Shown here one piece after another: positions 7,676 to 14,344 of a DNA stretch of 23,875 bases. Position 1 is the stretch's first letter. Every line of letters begins with the position of its first letter. Made by a program: the position numbers and the translations under genes. This DNA comes from Gammaproteobacteria bacterium (GTDB taxonomy: Bacteria > Pseudomonadota > Gammaproteobacteria > SZUA-229): the NCBI GenBank assembly GCA_029880105.1, contig JAOUPA010000010.1:1-23875 (forward strand), read 5' to 3'. The notes beneath the pieces are model-generated. The model ran no database searches, was not told where the DNA came from, and worked only from the letters and a program-made list of their open reading frames with translations.

Positions 7676-8527
7676 TTATTTACGTAAGCTGGGTCCATTT
7701 AACTTAAGACCATTACTCATATAGGTGTGGAAATATTCCAATGCCTTATATTCATCGCTCTGTGGTTTGAAGGGTTTGGCACGAACCTGCTTGTTACAGC
7801 CACCATAACGGCGGTGTAGTGTTCCCATACCATCACCTGCATCACTGGATGCCCATGAATTACGGTATACAGGGAAACCACTAGGGTGGCCTAATGCAGG
7901 GCTCAGGATGTCAGCACGGATTTTATTGCCGGGGTTGTTATAGTGGCAATCAGCACATGACATATTCAACTGACCGCGTTTTGCATAAAAATGCTGTTTC
8001 CCCTTGTTGTAAGCAGCAAGAGCAGCTGGGGTGCTTGGGGTTTTTACGTTTATGGTTTTGCCTCGTGACAGGTATGCGATGTATGCGCCTACATAGGCAA
8101 TTTTACCTTTTTGCCATTTGAAGGCCTCTTCACCATTGTCGGTCAGGCATTTATTGATATCACCTTCCATTGTAACGACTTGACCAGAGGCCTCATCAAA
8201 GTAGGGGTAGTTTTGTTTAATACCCTTCTTGTAGTTGGGGAAACAGCTGGCGAAGCTTTTGCCATTGGCAAATTTTTTGTTGAAAATTTCTTCTCCCTTT
8301 GAAATATAAATTTCATAAGGAGGAAATTCCTCATATTGTTCCCACTGTTCACGGGATGCCTGATCAATGGCATAAACACCATTGATATAGTCTTCTACGG
8401 GCACATCCTTAAATCTGTCTTTGAAGTAAGCGCGAAAGTTTTTCAGATCTTCTTCTGGTGATGCTTGCGACACGACTGGTGTGGCTATCATCAGCAGTAC
8501 GGATAGAGCTGCTAAATATTTTTTCAT
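7676..8527 (-). CDS. soxA: SoxA, c-type cytochrome of the thiosulfate-oxidising SoxXA complex
   Basis: SoxA together with SoxX forms the periplasmic cytochrome that conjugates thiosulfate to the SoxY cysteine. The 283-residue precursor has a signal peptide (cleavage after about residue 22) and one haem-binding motif, CADCH (191-195). The haem-ligand/active-site cysteine lies in RRYGGCNKQVRAKP (C244), a SoxA hallmark. The first haem site of dihaem SoxA is absent: instead C95 and C127 remain and probably form a disulfide, as in the known monohaem SoxA type. It is the last gene of soxXYZA, with soxZ 27 bases upstream, and it ends at the shared terminator. Confidence 0.96.
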   Translation of the reverse strand: MKKYLAALSVLLMIATPVVSQASPEEDLKNFRAYFKDRFKDVPVEDYINGVYAIDQASREQWEQYEEFPPYEIYISKGEEIFNKKFANGKSFASCFPNYKKGIKQNYPYFDEASGQVVTMEGDINKCLTDNGEEAFKWQKGKIAYVGAYIAYLSRGKTINVKTPSTPAALAAYNKGKQHFYAKRGQLNMSCADCHYNNPGNKIRADILSPALGHPSGFPVYRNSWASSDAGDGMGTLHRRYGGCNKQVRAKPFKPQSDEYKALEYFHTYMSNGLKLNGPSLRK

Positions 8528-8554
8528 GGTTCACCTTTTTGTGTGTTTACCTGA

Positions 8555-8890
8555 TTATTTTTTTCGTTTGGAGGTTATTTCAAGTTCAGCTGAATCTTTA
8601 CCGCCTGTGTTATCGCTCCAGCTAATCTTGAGCGAATCACCATCTTTGGCGCCACTGAATTGAAATTTTATATATGGGTTAGTGGAGATTGTGCTGTTAA
8701 GTTCTGCATCTAGTACGGTATTGCCAGCATGTTCACAGATAAGTGACTGAATAAATTTGGCTGGAATAAGGTTGCCTTTTTTGTCTTTACGCATACCTGT
8801 TTCCATAGGGTGGCTGACGAGTAGCCTGATAGTCGCAACATCTTTTTTTAAACTGGACTTTATCTGAATTGTAGAATTTGTATTAGCCAT
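8555..8890 (-). CDS. soxZ: SoxZ, sulfur-carrier complex subunit
   Basis: SoxZ is the 111-residue partner of SoxY; the heterodimer carries sulfur intermediates in the periplasm during thiosulfate oxidation. No signal peptide is visible, as expected, because SoxZ is exported with Tat-targeted SoxY. Family features are the start ...IQIKSSLKKDVATIRLLVSHPMETG, the middle IPAKFIQSL and a beta-sandwich-like second half ending in a basic tail (TSKRKK). It sits 24 bases downstream of soxY with a GAGGA ribosome binding site. Confidence 0.95.
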   Translation of the reverse strand: MANTNSTIQIKSSLKKDVATIRLLVSHPMETGMRKDKKGNLIPAKFIQSLICEHAGNTVLDAELNSTISTNPYIKFQFSGAKDGDSLKISWSDNTGGKDSAELEITSKRKK

Positions 8891-8914
8891 CTTTATATAT
8901 CCTCGAATCTTTGA

Positions 8915-9385
8915 TTAGCCGCCACAGCCACCGATGGTGACCTTGACTAGTTGTTTGGTGCTGTAGAGTTTGCCATCGGCTTTGACTACGGCGATAACAT
9001 CAGAAGTTTTACCCATCTTAATATTGGTGGTAATAGTTGCTTCTGTGGTTGCGCCAAGGTTGAAAGTGGCTGATAGTGGTTGTGCATTATTTTGCACAAG
9101 AATACTAATAGCGTTGGTTTTAGCCAGTTTGCTGCTCACGGTTACAGTTACTGAAGCACCGTTTTCAGCAACTTCAGGTGCCTTGAGTTCAATCTGATTG
9201 CTTTCTTCTGGTGCTGTTGCACCGAAGGCGCCGGTCATGGCTGCATTCAGATCTTTGGCTTCGAATGCGGCTGAGTTCCAGGCCGCCAGAACCGCTTTGG
9301 GAGTTAATAAGCCTGCACTGATAGCCACACCTGTGGTGCTGGCGGCTAATGTGCTCTTGAGTAAAAGTCTACGTTGTTGGTCCAT
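8915..9385 (-). CDS. soxY: SoxY, thiosulfate-oxidation sulfur carrier
   Basis: SoxY carries sulfur intermediates bound to a cysteine on a swinging C-terminal arm. The product of 156 residues ends in GGCGG, with the carrier cysteine at C154, which is diagnostic of the family. The N-terminus carries a twin-arginine signal (QQRRLLLKS, then a hydrophobic stretch to about residue 34), which explains export together with SoxZ. GAGGT precedes the ATG. It is the second gene of the operon, 20 bases after soxX. Since soxCD is not in the window, whether sulfane sulfur is fully oxidised cannot be judged here. Confidence 0.96.
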   Translation of the reverse strand: MDQQRRLLLKSTLAASTTGVAISAGLLTPKAVLAAWNSAAFEAKDLNAAMTGAFGATAPEESNQIELKAPEVAENGASVTVTVSSKLAKTNAISILVQNNAQPLSATFNLGATTEATITTNIKMGKTSDVIAVVKADGKLYSTKQLVKVTIGGCGG

Positions 9386-9405
9386 TGTATTACCTCAATA
9401 AATCT

Positions 9406-9780
9406 TTATAGTGTGTGTATGAATTTAGTGACCATGTCGATTTCGGTATCAGTCAGCACAGCGTGCGCTCCGAATGGAACCATGATCGTATCTGGATTGT
9501 TTTTTCGGGCATCGTAAATCTGGGCACGTAATTTATCAAACTCGGGAAATCTTGATTTCATCGCGACCAGTGGTGGGCCTATATTGCCGGGTAAGCTTCC
9601 GCCAGCAATGTCGTGGCAGGCCAGACAGTTGCCTTTCTTTCTATCAAATGACAATTCCTTTCCTTTGGCGATATCTGCATCATCAGCAGCATTGGCAGTG
9701 AGCGGTGTTGCTAGTCCAAGGCAAGCGGTTAATGCGGCTACCGAAACGGTAGTTGATATATTATGTATAAAATCTTGCAT
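9406..9780 (-). CDS. soxX: SoxX, monohaem c-type cytochrome of SoxXA
   Basis: SoxX is the small cytochrome subunit that accepts electrons from SoxA during thiosulfate conjugation. The 124-residue precursor has a signal peptide (probable cleavage after ANA, residue 31), a single haem motif CLACH (52-56) and a probable axial methionine, M100, in TIMVPFG. A strong GAGGAG precedes the start. It is the first gene of the soxXYZA operon; the 221 bases before it should contain the promoter. soxB, needed to release sulfate from SoxY, is not in this window. Confidence 0.94.
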   Translation of the reverse strand: MQDFIHNISTTVSVAALTACLGLATPLTANAADDADIAKGKELSFDRKKGNCLACHDIAGGSLPGNIGPPLVAMKSRFPEFDKLRAQIYDARKNNPDTIMVPFGAHAVLTDTEIDMVTKFIHTL

Positions 9781-10001
9781 TTATTGCTCCTCATTTTTAA
9801 TGGAGAATCCTGTCCGGTTAATATCCTAATTTTTAGATTATTGTATGAAATTAGAACGATTATCGTTGATATTCCTGTACAGCATACTATGAGAAATAGA
9901 TATAGCAATAGCTAAATAATAAATAAATATTGCTTTTTTATGGAATTAAATAGCGGTTGCATCGTCGTAAATTTGCATAAAAAAACCTTTTTTTCGCTAT
10001 T
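9781..10001 (-). promoter_or_regulatory. Intergenic region upstream of soxX
   Basis: This 221-base, strongly AT-rich stretch separates the M48 protease gene from soxX on the same strand. It must hold any sox promoter, although I cannot choose a -35/-10 pair with confidence. It contains a perfect 13-base palindrome, AACGAT-T-ATCGTT (9855-9867), about 75-87 bases before the soxX start. It also holds an 8-base inverted repeat AAATAGCG/CGCTATTT (9948-9955 and 9995-10002) that brackets an A7CCT7 sequence and reaches into the stop codon of the protease gene. Confidence 0.5.
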
Positions 10002-11402
10002 TTATTGTTTTTTCGTCAAATTTTCTTTTTTGGCCTGTAAACGTTGTTGCGTACTAGTGCTGAGGTTGGTTTGTTGTAATGCCATGTCGTATTGTTGTAA
10101 GGCCAGTTCTAAATAACCCTCCCTCAAATATTGATTACCTGTTGATTCCAGGGCGGCATCGATCTGGCCATTTTTATAATAAGCCTGTGCCAGTGTTTTA
10201 TGAATAATGGGTTCATCTGTGACTTGTAGCTGGTGCTTTAAAATGGAGATGCTTTTCTGTGGTTCATTATTATCATTCAACGTATTTGCGTATAGTAGTG
10301 TCACGGGCAAATAATTAGGCATGAGATCAGAGAGTTTCTCAAGTAGATCAAGTGACTGCCGAGTTTGATTGTTTGCACGATAGGCATCAGCGAGAGCCAG
10401 TTTTATCCATGGGTGTTTATTTCTTCTGGATAAAGTCAGTAATTCTTTAATAGCACTTTGATGTTCATTGGCTCGAATGAGTTCGAGAGAATGTTTGTAG
10501 AGACTAATATCATCAACCTGAGTGAGGTTTATATCTTTGATGGTGGTGGCTTTATTGCTCAGCACATTGAGACGTGCATGGGCAAATTGAAAGTCCTGGC
10601 TATTTTCTGGTAGATCGAGCTGAATTTTTTTTATCCTGTCCTGGGCTTCACTAACACGATTGCTATTGAGTGGATGTGTTCTGAGATATTCAATACCACC
10701 ATCACCACTTTTTGATAATAGTGTAGAGAAGAAGTCGACCATTCCCTGAGGATTAATACCTGATTGAGCTAGGATGCTAATACCAATTCGATCTGCCTCA
10801 TACTCATTACTACGGGTAAAGTTAATTGCACTTTGTTGCACGCCTGCGAGTCCTGAATATAAAACAGCCTGGCTTACCTGTGAGTCTTGTGAACCAAGAA
10901 GAATGGCGGCGAGTATGGTAGCAAATGTAGCAATTCCAGAATTGCCTGATTCATTAATGGCTCGAGCCAGGTGTCGTTGTGATATGTGGGATATTTCATG
11001 TGCCATAACGCTGGCAAGCTGGCTTTCATTTGCCGCAGATAAAAACAATCCGCTATTGATCCCTATGTAGGCGTCGGGTCCAGCAAAGGCATTGATGATA
11101 GGAGAGTCAACGATAAAAAATTTAAAATTATTATTGGCTGCATCAGAATGACTGGCCAGTTTTTGCCCCAGGTTTTTTATGTAGTAATCCAGTTGCGGAT
11201 CATTAATAAAACTCAGATTTTCTCTCAGTGTTCGATAAAACATTAACCCCAGTTTTTGTTCTTCTGCGGTACTGAAATTTTTTAGAGTTGGATCACCAAG
11301 GGCAGGGAGTTCTGCATAGGCGGAATTAAATGATATTAAAGTGATCCATGCGAGTAAGCGAAAGGCCTTTTTGAAATATGGCAGAAATGGAGAAAAAGTC
11401 AT
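10002..11402 (-). CDS. BepA-like periplasmic M48 metalloprotease with TPR repeats
   Basis: The 466-residue product resembles BepA (YfgC), a periplasmic zinc protease and chaperone that aids outer-membrane protein and LptD assembly. It has a signal peptide (cleavage after about residue 30, SAYA), the conserved N-terminal region LGDPTLKNFSTAEEQKLG, the zinc site H135-E-I-S-H139 and the third-ligand region NEYEADRIG (E200 by analogy with Ste24p). TPR-like repeats run from about residue 310 to the C-terminus (e.g. IKLALADAYRANNQTRQSLD). It has no obvious ribosome binding site. It is divergent from the FadL-type gene and lies upstream of sox. I am sure of the family, less of strict BepA orthology. 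Confidence 0.9.
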   Translation of the reverse strand: MTFSPFLPYFKKAFRLLAWITLISFNSAYAELPALGDPTLKNFSTAEEQKLGLMFYRTLRENLSFINDPQLDYYIKNLGQKLASHSDAANNNFKFFIVDSPIINAFAGPDAYIGINSGLFLSAANESQLASVMAHEISHISQRHLARAINESGNSGIATFATILAAILLGSQDSQVSQAVLYSGLAGVQQSAINFTRSNEYEADRIGISILAQSGINPQGMVDFFSTLLSKSGDGGIEYLRTHPLNSNRVSEAQDRIKKIQLDLPENSQDFQFAHARLNVLSNKATTIKDINLTQVDDISLYKHSLELIRANEHQSAIKELLTLSRRNKHPWIKLALADAYRANNQTRQSLDLLEKLSDLMPNYLPVTLLYANTLNDNNEPQKSISILKHQLQVTDEPIIHKTLAQAYYKNGQIDAALESTGNQYLREGYLELALQQYDMALQQTNLSTSTQQRLQAKKENLTKKQ

Positions 11403-11635
11403 AATGCGAATGCGACTGTATTTATAAAGGATGGTTCCCTCTAACCCTGAATTTACCGAGAAATTTATTATGTTGACATATTATATATTGGATTCAGGAT
11501 AAACGGCCTGGTTTCCCTATTGAGTGGTTTTTGATAGCTATCTTTATACATGGGTATTCGTATAATGAATATTAGTGGTGAATGATAATCATGAAAAAGA
11601 TAGTCACTTTGGTTTTTTCTGCGGAGGGTAAAAAG
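11403..11635. promoter_or_regulatory. Divergent intergenic region (M48 protease / FadL-type channel)
   Basis: Both flanking genes must be transcribed outward from here. On the + strand a TATAAT (11561-11566) lies about 70 bases before the channel gene start, without a good -35. On the - strand a TATAAA (complement of 11421-11426) lies about 20 bases before the protease ATG, also with a weak -35. I see no terminator, repeat or RNA in it. Confidence 0.4.
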
Positions 11636-12985
11636 ATGCGTACTTTAAATAAAAGTAAGGGTTTACCAGCGGTAATGATCTTGGGGCTTTTTGTGGCTTC
11701 GGCGGTGCAGGCAACCAATGGTTATTTTACCCACGGCTATAGTACCAAAGAGAAGGGGGTGGCCGGTGCAGGTGTCGCTTATTCGCAAGATGCACTGGCG
11801 GCAGCGACCAATCCAGCTGGTATGGCTTTTGTTGGTGAGCGTATTGATATTGGTCTTGCTCTATTTAACCCTTCTGATCGTAGTTTTACGCTAACGGGTA
11901 CGCAAAATCCCTTTATGTTTGCAAATGCAGTCCCTGGTGAGCAATACATTAGTGATAATGATTTTTTCCTGATTCCACAGTTTGCTATTAACTGGCAAAT
12001 GGATAGTAACAGCACGATAGGTATTTCATTTTATGCTAATGGTGGCATGAATACCGAATACCCTGCGTCGGCAACAACTGGTGGTGCGGGTATTTTTGGA
12101 AACCCAGCAATGCCATTTAATGCGGGTAACGCCGGTATTGATCTTGAGCAGGGATTTGTGAATGTTACTATTGCCAGGAAGTCGAGCGATGACCATGCTG
12201 TAGGTGTTGGCCTGGTGATGGCGGGCCAGCGCTTTGCTGCACAAGGGCTAGATGCTTTTGGAGGTTTTTCTGTTGATGGATCCAATATGTCTGGGAACAG
12301 GCATTCAACATCATTGGGTGCTGGTTTTAAGATTGGTTATCAGGGCAAGGTGGTTGATGGCCTGTCTGTTGGTGTGAGTTATCAATCAAAAATCACGATG
12401 AGTGAATTTAATGAATACCAGGGACTGTTTGCACAAGGCGGCGGTTTTGATATTCCTGAAACCTATACTTATGGGCTCGTTTATGATCTTGGCTCTCCTG
12501 GTAAAGTGCTTTTTGATGTACAACGCATTAATTATTCTAATATTGCGTCTATTGCCAATCCTGTCCAAAATATCTATAACTGTCCTGCCATGGTTGCTAT
12601 GATGGGTGGAACTGGTGGTGATGCATCATACTGTTTTGGTGGTGCTAACGGTGCCGGTTTTGGTTGGCAGGATATGACTATCATGAAGCTGGGTTATGAG
12701 ATAGCAGTAGGTGGTAACACTTATCGCGTTGGTTATAGCAAGGGTGATATGCCAATCCCTGAATCACAAACGTTCCTTAATATTCTTGCGCCGGCTGTTA
12801 TCGAGCAGCACTTCACTTTTGGTATGACTATGCCTATAGGTAGTGATCAGGAGTTGAATCTGGCAGTGATGATCGCCCCAGGTGAATCTGTTCGTGGTGC
12901 AAACCCATTTGATGGTGGCGCTACTCAGATTGAGTTGGAAATGGAGCAGAAAGAAATTCAGGTGGGTTGGTCCTGGAAGTATTAA
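11636..12985 (+). CDS. FadL/OmpP1-family outer-membrane channel
   Basis: The product is a 449-residue outer-membrane beta-barrel of the FadL/TodX/OmpP1 family, whose members let hydrophobic compounds (long-chain fatty acids, aromatics) cross the outer membrane. Evidence: a signal peptide ending SAVQA (residue 26), the mature start TNGYFTHGYSTKEKGVAGAG, the family motif DALAAATNPAGMAF, Gly/aromatic alternating strands throughout, and a C-terminus ending in an aromatic residue (WSWKY) as a BAM signal. I chose ATG 11636 because GGAGGG lies seven bases before it and it starts a clean signal peptide; an upstream in-frame ATG (11582) would add 18 residues. The substrate cannot be told from sequence. 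Confidence 0.88.
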   Translation: MRTLNKSKGLPAVMILGLFVASAVQATNGYFTHGYSTKEKGVAGAGVAYSQDALAAATNPAGMAFVGERIDIGLALFNPSDRSFTLTGTQNPFMFANAVPGEQYISDNDFFLIPQFAINWQMDSNSTIGISFYANGGMNTEYPASATTGGAGIFGNPAMPFNAGNAGIDLEQGFVNVTIARKSSDDHAVGVGLVMAGQRFAAQGLDAFGGFSVDGSNMSGNRHSTSLGAGFKIGYQGKVVDGLSVGVSYQSKITMSEFNEYQGLFAQGGGFDIPETYTYGLVYDLGSPGKVLFDVQRINYSNIASIANPVQNIYNCPAMVAMMGGTGGDASYCFGGANGAGFGWQDMTIMKLGYEIAVGGNTYRVGYSKGDMPIPESQTFLNILAPAVIEQHFTFGMTMPIGSDQELNLAVMIAPGESVRGANPFDGGATQIELEMEQKEIQVGWSWKY

Positions 12986-13032
12986 TAGTGAAAAACTATT
13001 ATTAAATAATTAAGAATATTATTGTTTATTTA

Positions 13033-13065
13033 TAAAGACTTCTGATCAGGAGCCTTTATTTTTTT
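13033..13065 (+). terminator. Probable terminator of the FadL-type gene
   Basis: TAAAG-A-CTTCT (13033-13043) pairs with AGGAG-C-CTTTA (13048-13058) around a GATC loop, with one internal mismatch and one G-U pair. It is followed by seven T. The stem is weaker than the other terminators in the window but well placed, 47 bases after the stop codon. Confidence 0.6.
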
Positions 13066-13082
13066 AAGTTAATGACTAAAGC

Positions 13083-13111
13083 TTGCATTGTGCGGTTAAA
13101 TTGAATTACAT
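13083..13111 (+). promoter_or_regulatory. Candidate promoter of the 309-residue secreted protein gene
   Basis: TTGCAT (13083-13088) and TTACAT (13106-13111) are 17 bases apart, about 100 bases before the ATG at 13214 and downstream of the terminator candidate. The -10 box is a modest match. The resulting leader of about 95 bases ends in a strong GGAGAGG ribosome binding site. Confidence 0.4.
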
Positions 13112-13213
13112 TACTCCACCTACGTTTATCAAGTGGCACATTGTTTCAATTAACGGGGAGCAAGAGTGCTGAAAAGTAGAATAATAAAATATTAAATTGG
13201 AGAGGAAAAAAGC

Positions 13214-14143
13214 ATGAAATCAGTTCAATCTAAATGGTTAGTCGCTATTGCTGCTGCCGCTATGACGATGGCATCGGTTGCAGCTCAGGCTGCGGGCGAA
13301 ATGTTTCCATTTGTTTTAGGTTCAAGCAGTGGTGGTGATGTTGCTGGCAAAGTAGATGTTGTAAAAAAAGCACTTCAGGATAACGGCTTTGAAATTGCTG
13401 GGGATTACTCTCCTTATGCCGATGCGCATATTATTGTCGTCACCAATGCAGCGCTGAAAAAAGCAGGTGCTAGCCATGAACGTGCCGGTTATATTGCAGC
13501 GCAGCGTGTATCTATTACCAAGGTTGATGGCAAAGTTCAGATTGCCTATACCAACCCGGAATACATGGCTGCGGCTTACCGCGTTGAAACAAATCTTTCT
13601 AGCGTTAGTGCTTCCTTAAAGGCTGCTCTGGGTGCTACCAAGGCATATGGCCCAGGTGAGGGTAAAACCAAAGATGATCTAGCTGATTACCACTACACCT
13701 TTGGCATGGAATACTTTGATGAGCCATACGAACTAGCTTCATTCGGTAGTCATGAAGAAGCTGTTGCCGCTGCTGAGAAAAATCTGGCTGCTCGTGCTGG
13801 TGGTGCGTTCAAAGTTTACCGTATTGATATTCCTGGAACCAAGCAGACACTGTTTGGTGTAGGTATGAAGGCAGGCGAAAACGGTAACAAGTATATGGAT
13901 GATGAATTCATTATGAGCGAGATCGATTTTAAAGAAACTCGTTCAACAGCTCACCTACCATATGAAATGCTGGTTAATGGTGGTGACTCGGAAGGTCTGC
14001 ATGCTCGCTTCCGTATTGCCATGAATTTCCCAGACCTGAGCATGATGGGTGATAATAGCTTTATGAATATTATGCCTTCACCAGATGCGATCAAGAATGC
14101 TCTGACTAAAGCTGCTGGTGGCAAAATAAAAGACGATTTCTAA
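13214..14143 (+). CDS. Secreted protein of unknown function (309 residues)
   Basis: I do not recognise this gene with confidence. The product has a Sec signal peptide (cleavage after VAAQA, residue 26) and a soluble, cysteine-free mature part of about 283 residues with no further membrane segment. A first domain (about 30-140) contains KKALQDNGFEIAGDYSPYAD, IIVVTNAAL and IAYTNPEYMAAAYR. Its order (helix, 'GF-I', strand, 'NPEYMAAA') is loosely reminiscent of DUF302, but this is only an impression. The second half (about 155-309) has TFGMEYFDEPYELASFGSHEEA and ends with a Met-rich patch (LSMMGDNSFMNIMPSPD). A strong ribosome binding site, its own terminator and flanking gaps suggest a well-expressed single-gene unit, probably periplasmic. 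Confidence 0.85.
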   Translation: MKSVQSKWLVAIAAAAMTMASVAAQAAGEMFPFVLGSSSGGDVAGKVDVVKKALQDNGFEIAGDYSPYADAHIIVVTNAALKKAGASHERAGYIAAQRVSITKVDGKVQIAYTNPEYMAAAYRVETNLSSVSASLKAALGATKAYGPGEGKTKDDLADYHYTFGMEYFDEPYELASFGSHEEAVAAAEKNLAARAGGAFKVYRIDIPGTKQTLFGVGMKAGENGNKYMDDEFIMSEIDFKETRSTAHLPYEMLVNGGDSEGLHARFRIAMNFPDLSMMGDNSFMNIMPSPDAIKNALTKAAGGKIKDDF

Positions 14144-14170
14144 TATTTAGCTATTTTTGCAGATATGAGA

Positions 14171-14196
14171 AAGCCCCGTTTATCGGGGCTTTTTTT
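14171..14196 (+). terminator. Intrinsic terminator after the 309-residue protein gene
   Basis: AAGCCCCG (14171-14178) and CGGGGCTT (14184-14191) form a perfect G+C-rich stem around TTTAT, followed by a T run. It lies 27 bases after the stop codon and isolates the gene from the ilv operon. Confidence 0.95.
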
Positions 14197-14245
14197 ATAC
14201 TAATGATTTTTTAGGGGTCTAAATAAGCAATAGTTAATAAAGTTC

Positions 14246-14274
14246 GTGAAATTTATTTCGTAACAGTTTAGAAT
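14246..14274 (+). promoter_or_regulatory. Candidate ilvB promoter
   Basis: TAGAAT (14269-14274) is preceded at 17 bases by GTGAAA (14246-14251), about 70 bases before the GTG start of ilvB. The match is modest. I searched 14200-14344 for a leader peptide rich in Ile, Leu or Val followed by a terminator and saw none. Confidence 0.35.
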
Positions 14275-14344
14275 CAGTCCCTCGTGCCTTATTCTTGGCG
14301 TGTGTAAAGTCTATGATTTAAAAGGTTTTTTATAGGGTCTTAAT

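Noticed and set aside
7595..10001. Possible integrative element with an attachment repeat of the tRNA-Lys 3' end
   Set aside because: I found no second copy of the tRNA 3' end and no integrase or mobility gene in the window.
13166..13195. Nine-codon frame with GTG start and GGGGAG upstream, before the 309-residue protein gene
   Set aside because: It is too short to judge and has no attenuator-like codon content or hairpin after it. It may be an upstream frame, but there is no supporting evidence.
14200..14344. Search for a branched-chain amino acid attenuator before ilvB
   Set aside because: Only tiny frames (such as ATG ATT TAA) without Ile/Leu/Val runs, and no hairpin with a T tail between the candidate promoter and the ilvB start.
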